Translations under genes and position numbers: made by a program
Assembly (NCBI GenBank): GCA_031365665.1
Contig: JANLYO010000122.1
Span: forward strand, 1 to 27,258
Reading direction: 5' to 3'
DNA from: JANYCG01 sp031365665
Lineage (GTDB): Bacteria > Pseudomonadota > Gammaproteobacteria > Burkholderiales > Burkholderiaceae_C
Length of the DNA stretch: 27,258 nt
Part shown: positions 22,839 to 27,258 of the stretch, piece by piece
Numbering within the stretch: position 1 is the first letter of the stretch
Layout: every line of letters starts with the position of its first letter
The notes under the pieces: model-generated
What the model was told of the DNA's origin: nothing
What the model saw: only the letters and a program-made list of their open reading frames with translations
Databases searched by the model: none

Positions 22839-23990
22839 ATGACCACTGCATCCGCTTCCACATCCGAAGGTGGCTGGTATGCCAACCCGGTTGAACGCCG
22901 CCGCGCTGCGGGCGCCAGCGACCGCACCAGCCGCACCGACGACGAACGCATCAAGGACATCACCGTGTTGCCGCCGCCCGAACATCTGATCCGTTTCTTC
23001 CCGATCGGCGGGTCAGCTGCCGAGTCGCTGATCACCGAGACGCGCCACAACATCCAGGACATCATGGCCGGCAAAGACGACCGCATGCTGGTGGTGATAG
23101 GCCCATGTTCGATCCACGACCCCATGGCGGCGCTGGAATACGCCCGCAAACTCAAAGTGCAACGCGACAAATACGCCGACACGCTGGAGATTGTCATGCG
23201 GGTATATTTTGAAAAGCCGCGCACCACCGTCGGCTGGAAAGGCCTGATCAACGACCCGTACCTGGACGAAACCTTCCGCATCGACGAAGGCCTGCGTATC
23301 GCGCGCCAGTTGCTGATCGACATCAATCGCCTGGGCCTGCCAGCGGGCAGCGAGTTTCTGGACGTGATCTCGCCGCAGTATCTGGGTGACCTGATCGCCT
23401 GGGGCGCGATTGGCGCGCGCACCACCGAAAGCCAGGTTCACCGCGAGCTGGCCTCGGGCCTCTCGGCGCCCATCGGCTTCAAAAACGGCACCGATGGCAA
23501 CATCAAAATCGCCACCGACGCCATCCAGGCCGCTGCGGGGGGGCACCACTTTTTGTCCGTCCACAAAAACGGCCAGGTGGCGATTGTGCAGACCAACGGC
23601 AACAAAGACTGCCACGTCATTTTGCGCGGCGGTAAAACACCGAACTACGACGCCGCCAACGTCGCTGCCGCCTGCGCCGATCTGGAAAAAGCCAAACTGC
23701 CTGCGACGCTGATGGTCGATTGCAGCCACGCCAACTCGTCCAAGCAACACGAGAAACAGATCGAGGTGGCACGGGACATCGCCACCCAGGTTCAAGGCGG
23801 CTCCAAACGCGTCTTTGGTGTCATGGTCGAGAGCCATTTGCAGGGCGGCGCACAGAAGTTCACGCCTGGCAAAGACGATGCGTCCAAACTGGCGTATGGC
23901 CAAAGCATCACCGACGCCTGCCTGGGTTGGGAGGACTCGCTCCAGGTGCTGGAGGTGTTGTCGAGCGCCGTGAAGGCGCGACGTGGGTAG
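22839..23990 (+). CDS. aroG: 3-deoxy-7-phosphoheptulonate (DAHP) synthase, AroG/class I type
   Basis: A 383-residue enzyme condensing phosphoenolpyruvate with erythrose 4-phosphate, the first step of the shikimate pathway. Class I hallmarks are VIGPCSIHDP (87-95; Cys90 as metal ligand), MRVYFEKPRTTVGWKGLINDP (about 120-140), GARTTESQVHRELASG, and MVDCSHANSSK. The N-terminus is about 25-30 residues longer than E. coli AroG. The ATG at 22839 follows AAGGAG (22827-22832) at 6 nt. An attenuator lies in the 5' leader. Which amino acid inhibits the enzyme allosterically cannot be told from sequence here. Confidence 0.96.
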   Translation: MTTASASTSEGGWYANPVERRRAAGASDRTSRTDDERIKDITVLPPPEHLIRFFPIGGSAAESLITETRHNIQDIMAGKDDRMLVVIGPCSIHDPMAALEYARKLKVQRDKYADTLEIVMRVYFEKPRTTVGWKGLINDPYLDETFRIDEGLRIARQLLIDINRLGLPAGSEFLDVISPQYLGDLIAWGAIGARTTESQVHRELASGLSAPIGFKNGTDGNIKIATDAIQAAAGGHHFLSVHKNGQVAIVQTNGNKDCHVILRGGKTPNYDAANVAAACADLEKAKLPATLMVDCSHANSSKQHEKQIEVARDIATQVQGGSKRVFGVMVESHLQGGAQKFTPGKDDASKLAYGQSITDACLGWEDSLQVLEVLSSAVKARRG

Positions 23991-24020
23991 ACTGTAGGAA
24001 CCCCTTTTTCTGGAGACACC

Positions 24021-25013
24021 ATGCTGCACCCCCAAGCCCGCGCCCTGCTTGATCTGATCGAGCAAAAAGGATTTCCGCCAACCCACACCTTGACGCCCGT
24101 TGAGGCGCGGCGCTTTTACCGGGAGCGGCGGAGTTTTTCGCAACCTGCGCCGCCGCAGGTACAGGAGGTGCGCGAGTTGATATCCGCCGGGCCGCTGGGG
24201 CCGATTCCACTGCGCCTCTACAAACCGGCCCAGCCGGGCGTCAGCAGTGCTGCAAATGCGCCGCTGCCCGTGCTGGTGTATTTCCACGGCGGTGGCTGGG
24301 TGATCGGCGATCTGGACACACACGACGTGTTGTGCCGCGAGTTGGCCAACGCCTCGGGCTGTGCGGTAGTGGCAGTGGACTACCGCATGGGGCCAGAACA
24401 CGTGTTCCCCGCTGCGGTTGACGACTGTTTTTCCGCCACGCGCTGGGTGCATGACAACGCTGAGGTGCTGGGCTTGGACGCGACGCGTCTGGCCGTGGGC
24501 GGAGACAGCGCCGGTGGCAATTTGGCCGCCGCCATCTCGCTCATGGCGCGGGACAAAGCAGCAGGAGTTGACTTGCCCATCCGTTTCCAGCTCTTGATCT
24601 ACCCTGCCACCGACATGCGCCGCCAGGCAGAGTCGCACACCCGCAACGGCCAGGGTTACATGTTGACCCGAGACACGATGGATTATTTTCAGGGCCACTA
24701 CACCGGTGGCAATGCCGCGCATCAGCTTGACTGGCGTGCCTCCCCGCTCTTGGCCAGCAGCCACGCCAACTTGCCGCCAGCGCTCGTGTTGACGGCCGGA
24801 TTTGACCCGCTGCGCGACGAGGGCCTGGCCTACGCGCAGAAGCTCAGCGACGCCGGCGTGAAGTCCACCCACGTTTCCTTTGAGCGCCAGATCCACGGTT
24901 TCATCACCATGGGCCGCGTCATTGATGAAGCCAACGTGGCGGTGCGGATGTGTGCAGGCGAGCTCAGAGCGGGCCTTGAAAGACAATCTACAGATGTATC
25001 GGCAAGACTTTAA
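24021..25013 (+). CDS. Alpha/beta hydrolase, hormone-sensitive-lipase (family IV esterase) type
   Basis: A 330-residue cytoplasmic carboxylesterase-like protein. The oxyanion-hole motif HGGGW (89-93) and nucleophile elbow GDSAGG (161-166, Ser163) define the HSL family; Asp262 in FDPLRDEG and His292 in QIHGFI complete the triad. CTGGAGAC precedes the ATG. It begins 30 nt after aroG on the same strand, so read-through is possible, but no functional link is evident. Natural substrate is unknown; short-chain esters are usual for the family. Confidence 0.92.
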   Translation: MLHPQARALLDLIEQKGFPPTHTLTPVEARRFYRERRSFSQPAPPQVQEVRELISAGPLGPIPLRLYKPAQPGVSSAANAPLPVLVYFHGGGWVIGDLDTHDVLCRELANASGCAVVAVDYRMGPEHVFPAAVDDCFSATRWVHDNAEVLGLDATRLAVGGDSAGGNLAAAISLMARDKAAGVDLPIRFQLLIYPATDMRRQAESHTRNGQGYMLTRDTMDYFQGHYTGGNAAHQLDWRASPLLASSHANLPPALVLTAGFDPLRDEGLAYAQKLSDAGVKSTHVSFERQIHGFITMGRVIDEANVAVRMCAGELRAGLERQSTDVSARL

Positions 25014-25017
25014 AATG

Positions 25018-25037
25018 TTAACATGGGTATTAATTAT
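25018..25037 (+). repeat. TTAACATGGGTATTAATTAT repeat, copy 2
   Basis: The site begins 4 nt after the esterase stop codon. Its first 13 bases are identical to 5891-5903 and its last 15 (ATGGGTATTAATTAT) to 27079-27093. The sequence to 25100 is AT-rich with no gene. Confidence 0.5.
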
Positions 25038-25101
25038 ATCTGAAGAAACCGGGAGTTTTAGAAAAAGTTAGGCCTTAGGTCACATATTTATTAGATACTT
25101 T

Positions 25102-25118
25102 GCTATATAAAATATAGC
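25102..25118. repeat. 17-nt GCTA-N9-TAGC element, copy 3
   Basis: GCTATATAAAATATAGC has perfect 6-bp arms (GCTATA/TATAGC) around TAAAA, and lies 73 nt upstream of the orphan binding-protein gene. It contains TATAAAATAT and could overlap a promoter. Same length and ends as the elements at 5796 and 17624. Confidence 0.5.
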
Positions 25119-25190
25119 ATACGGATTGACCGAAACTGCGCTGGACTGAATCGTAACGTTGGTTTTGGCTGCAAAACAAAGGAGCGCGAA

Positions 25191-26423
25191 ATGTTGTTTG
25201 CCCGATGGTTTCTACGTCAAGTTGTTGTTGGCGTCGCGGGCTTGGGCCTGCTTGGCGGATTGGCCTTGCATGGCGCAAGCCACGCCCAAAAACGTTATGG
25301 GCCGGGCGTTACGGACACTGAGATCCTCATTGGCCAGACCATGCCCTATTCGGGGCCCATCTCCATGCTGGGCACGATGGGCAAAGCCAGCATGGCTTAT
25401 TTTGACAAGGTCAATGCCGAGGGCGGCATCAATGGCAGGCGGGTCAAATTGCTGTCTCTTGACGACGGTTACAGCCCGACCAAAACCCTGGAGCAGACGC
25501 GCAGGCTGGTCGAGAGCGACGAGGTGCTGCTGATTTTCAACAACGTCGGCACCCCCACAAATGTGGCCATCCACCAGTACCTGAACACCCGCAAAGTGCC
25601 GCAGTTGCTCATCATGACGGGTGCCAACCGGTGGAACGACCCGAAGCGGTTCCCCTGGACGCTCAGCGGCATGATGTCCTACGACACCGAGGCGCGGATG
25701 TACGCCAAGCACATTCTGGCGAACATCAAAGAGCCCCGGATTGCCGTGTTGAGCCAGAACGACGATTTTGGCCGCGACTTTCTCAAGGGGCTCAAGGCTG
25801 AATTGGGCGAGCGCGCCAAAACCATGATCGTCGTCGAAGCCACCTACGAGGTAACTGATGCCACGGTGGATTCGCAACTGGTTCAACTCAAGGCCTCCAA
25901 TGCCAACGTGTTCATGAACTTCTCCAATGGCAAGTTCGCCGTGCAGGGCCTGCGCCGGGCTGGCGAAATGGGCTGGAAACCCCAGGTTTATCTGCCCGTG
26001 GGGTCAACCTCTATCGCCTCCATCTTGCGCCCCGCAGGGCTGGAGCACGCGATGAATGCGATCACGATCTCAAATCAAAAAAACCCGCTGGATCCGCAGT
26101 GGAACGATGACCCCGGCATGAAGGACTACCACGCGTTCATGAAGCGATATGCGCCTTCCCTGGAGGCGCAAGACTCGCTCAATGTTTCGGGTTACTCGAT
26201 GGCCAAAATACTGGAGGAAGTGCTGCGGCGCTGCCGCGATGACCTGACCCGCGACAACGTCATGCGGCAAATGCTCAGCCTCAAAGACTACGCCACGCCC
26301 GTGTTGCTGCCAGGGGTCACCCTGACTACCGGTCCTGATGACTATGAGTTGTATGGAGCGATCAAGCTCCAACGGTTCGACGGCAAATCATGGGTGCCTT
26401 TTGGCGGCCCGATTTCAAGGTAG
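25191..26423 (+). CDS. Orphan ABC transporter substrate-binding protein (Peripla_BP_6, branched-chain amino acid type)
   Basis: A 410-residue exported binding protein. It has an N-terminal signal peptide (about 1-32, LFARWFLRQVV...ALHGASHA), then GVTDTEILIGQTMPYSGPIS typical of this family, a Venus-flytrap core with NDDFGRDFLKGLKAELG, and DYELYGAIKLQRFDG at the end. AAAGGAGCG precedes the ATG. No permease or ATPase gene is adjacent, so it either serves a distant transporter or could feed the liv system at 17781-21155, whose own binding protein looks disabled. The two binding proteins are clearly different in sequence. Confidence 0.9.
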   Translation: MLFARWFLRQVVVGVAGLGLLGGLALHGASHAQKRYGPGVTDTEILIGQTMPYSGPISMLGTMGKASMAYFDKVNAEGGINGRRVKLLSLDDGYSPTKTLEQTRRLVESDEVLLIFNNVGTPTNVAIHQYLNTRKVPQLLIMTGANRWNDPKRFPWTLSGMMSYDTEARMYAKHILANIKEPRIAVLSQNDDFGRDFLKGLKAELGERAKTMIVVEATYEVTDATVDSQLVQLKASNANVFMNFSNGKFAVQGLRRAGEMGWKPQVYLPVGSTSIASILRPAGLEHAMNAITISNQKNPLDPQWNDDPGMKDYHAFMKRYAPSLEAQDSLNVSGYSMAKILEEVLRRCRDDLTRDNVMRQMLSLKDYATPVLLPGVTLTTGPDDYELYGAIKLQRFDGKSWVPFGGPISR

Positions 26424-26425
26424 TT

Positions 26426-27052
26426 TCAACCCCTGTAAGCCGCCGCAGTGTCGTCCAGCATCTTCTGCAAAGCGGCTTTGGACTGGTAGCGGCCTTTAAG
26501 TACCACGCCCCAGATTTTGTTCAGATGGGCGGCGTCCAGGCCCGGCGCGCGGAACACGATGTTGTAGTTGCGGGACATGCCAAAGGCGCCCTGCATGCGC
26601 GCGCCGATGGCCTCGCGCACCAAGCTGCGGCCACCGTCGCAACCGACCAGATACTGCGCTTCAATCCCGCTGGCGTCCCCACTTTCGAGGTGTCGCACGG
26701 TGGCCAAAATTGAGGCCTCAGTTTGCTCAAACCCCCGCAATTCGGCATTCAGCCTGACCTGCGCGCTGGGCACCGAATCGAGGTGCTGGCGCATCACTTG
26801 CTCCAGCATGTACTGCGGGATCCACTGCGCGTGGTCGGCGTACAGCGGGTTGCGGCCCGGCGCGCAATACATGGCATTGTCAAAGCGTGCCAGCAGGTGC
26901 CCCTTCAGGCGTGTGGCGAAGACCACGTTGGACGGGTAATCGACCCCAAACGGCGAGGCCTCGTGCAGCGCATCCGCGATGCCCCAGCTCTATCGCCAGC
27001 CCCTGGCCAACCGGCCCGGCGCCAATGATGAGGACTTGTGTGGTCTGCCGCA
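26426..27052 (-). pseudogene. Degraded FAD-dependent aromatic-type monooxygenase
   Basis: Two pieces of an FAD monooxygenase remain on the minus strand. Upstream (about 27040-26990) one frame encodes TTQVLIIGAGPVGQGLAIELGHRG, the FAD-binding GxGxxG start, but with no initiation codon visible. It then shifts frame and jumps to SPFGVDYPSNVVFATRLKGHLLARF, so roughly 40-60 codons are missing. The second piece (26426-26926) contains the LVGCDGGRSLVREAIGA motif (usual GADGARSxVR) and then ends after an unrelated-looking tail ending AAAYRG. A normal family member has over 500 residues. Frameshift, internal deletion and C-terminal loss together indicate a dead gene. Confidence 0.85.
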
Positions 27053-27078
27053 GGTGCGTCGTAAATGCCGTTGTTGAT

Positions 27079-27093
27079 ATGGGTATTAATTAT
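27079..27093 (+). repeat. ATGGGTATTAATTAT repeat, copy 3
   Basis: Fifteen bases identical to 25023-25037. It sits where the monooxygenase remnant should have its start codon, 33 nt before the IS-like end. Confidence 0.5.
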
Positions 27094-27125
27094 TTTGGAA
27101 AAATGAGCGGTTTTTGAAAAATTTT

Positions 27126-27258
27126 GTAACTACTCAGCCCCCTCTTGACGCGCTATTAAAAGCAGAGCGACAATTGGAACCGTGCAAAGCCCGCCAGATC
27201 TAAGCCAACTGAGCCATGCGCAGAAGGACGAACTGATTCTGTATCTTTGGGGCCAAGT
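27126..27258 (+). mobile_element. Left end of an IS66-family-like insertion sequence (runs off window)
   Basis: GTAACTACTCAGCCCCCTC at 27126 resembles the GTAA-type terminal inverted repeats of the IS66 family, and a transposase-like frame starts 56 nt inside. The right end and any target duplication are outside the window, so family assignment rests on the terminus and the first 25 residues only. Confidence 0.55.
27182..27258 (+). CDS. IS66-like transposase, N-terminal fragment (truncated by window end)
   Basis: From GTG 27182 the open frame reads VQSPPDLSQLSHAQKDELIL and continues to the window end (25 codons). The pattern LS(H)xxKDxLIxxL is the usual N-terminus of IS66-family TnpC transposases. 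No Shine-Dalgarno stands out (GGAACC only). Too little is present for subgroup assignment, though absence of preceding tnpA/tnpB frames suggests a single-transposase type. Confidence 0.55.
   Translation, partial: MQSPPDLSQLSHAQKDELILYLWGQ

Noticed and set aside
22703..22894. 63-codon frame overlapping the attenuator and the aroG start
   Set aside because: It is out of frame with both the aromatic leader and aroG and reads through the terminator hairpin; the leader frame at 22681 explains the region better.
23013..24986. 657-codon minus-strand frame antisense to aroG and the esterase
   Set aside because: It spans two clearly real genes on the other strand and has the Arg/His/Gly-rich composition typical of shadow frames in GC-rich DNA.
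1..27258. CRISPR arrays, tRNA or rRNA genes, or a multi-gene defence system
   Set aside because: No spaced identical repeats, no tRNA-like cloverleaf or rRNA segments, and no defence-type genes were seen; all sizeable frames are accounted for by the genes listed.

Overview
The window looks like chromosome from a betaproteobacterium of the Burkholderiales, most likely Comamonadaceae (Polaromonas/Rhodoferax-like). The reasons are the ddlB-ftsQ-ftsA-ftsZ-lpxC end of the division and cell-wall cluster, the neighbourhood lpxC / small membrane protein / ruvC and mtgA / TonB-like / RNB exonuclease, several DUF4148 repeats in one protein, GC-rich coding sequence with AT-rich gaps, and a family of 'CACTGCGTGT..GCTCCCTGCCCCCCGAGGGGG' intergenic repeats. 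The genus is inferred from gene content and was not tested.

Layout. 1-5141 (+): end of ddlB, then ftsQ, ftsA, ftsZ, lpxC and a 58-residue two-helix membrane protein. 5191-12441 (-): ruvC, a CdsA-like membrane protein with plsC, mtgA, a TonB-like protein translationally coupled to an RNase II/R-family enzyme, and a LysR regulator. 12689-17506: a secreted DUF4148 protein (+), a YqiA-like esterase (-), then rodA, a beta-hydroxyacid dehydrogenase and tldD (+). 17781-22578 (-): a five-gene branched-chain-amino-acid-type ABC transporter operon (liv order K-H-M-G-F). Its binding-protein gene has an in-frame stop inside the signal peptide. 22668-25013 (+): a DAHP synthase gene behind an apparent transcription attenuator, then an HSL-family esterase. 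25191-27258: an orphan substrate-binding protein, a wrecked FAD monooxygenase gene, and the left end of an IS66-like element that runs off the window.

How the genes work together. The first 5 kb and mtgA, rodA and plsC serve envelope growth and division: peptidoglycan precursor, divisome, lipid A, SEDS and transglycosylase polymerases, and phospholipid. The liv operon, orphan binding protein and esterase form a more variable uptake/catabolic section that shows decay.

The most notable observation is upstream of the DAHP synthase gene. A 25-codon open frame with seven aromatic codons in eight (FYFGYFWF) is followed by a GC-rich hairpin with a nine-T run. An upstream GGCGGTT segment can compete with that hairpin. 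This is the architecture of ribosome-mediated attenuation responding to Phe/Tyr/Trp supply, placed on the first step of the aromatic pathway. A second theme is that this leader frame, lpxC, rodA and tldD all have a -10-like hexamer only 6-8 nt before the start codon and no Shine-Dalgarno sequence, which suggests leaderless transcripts.
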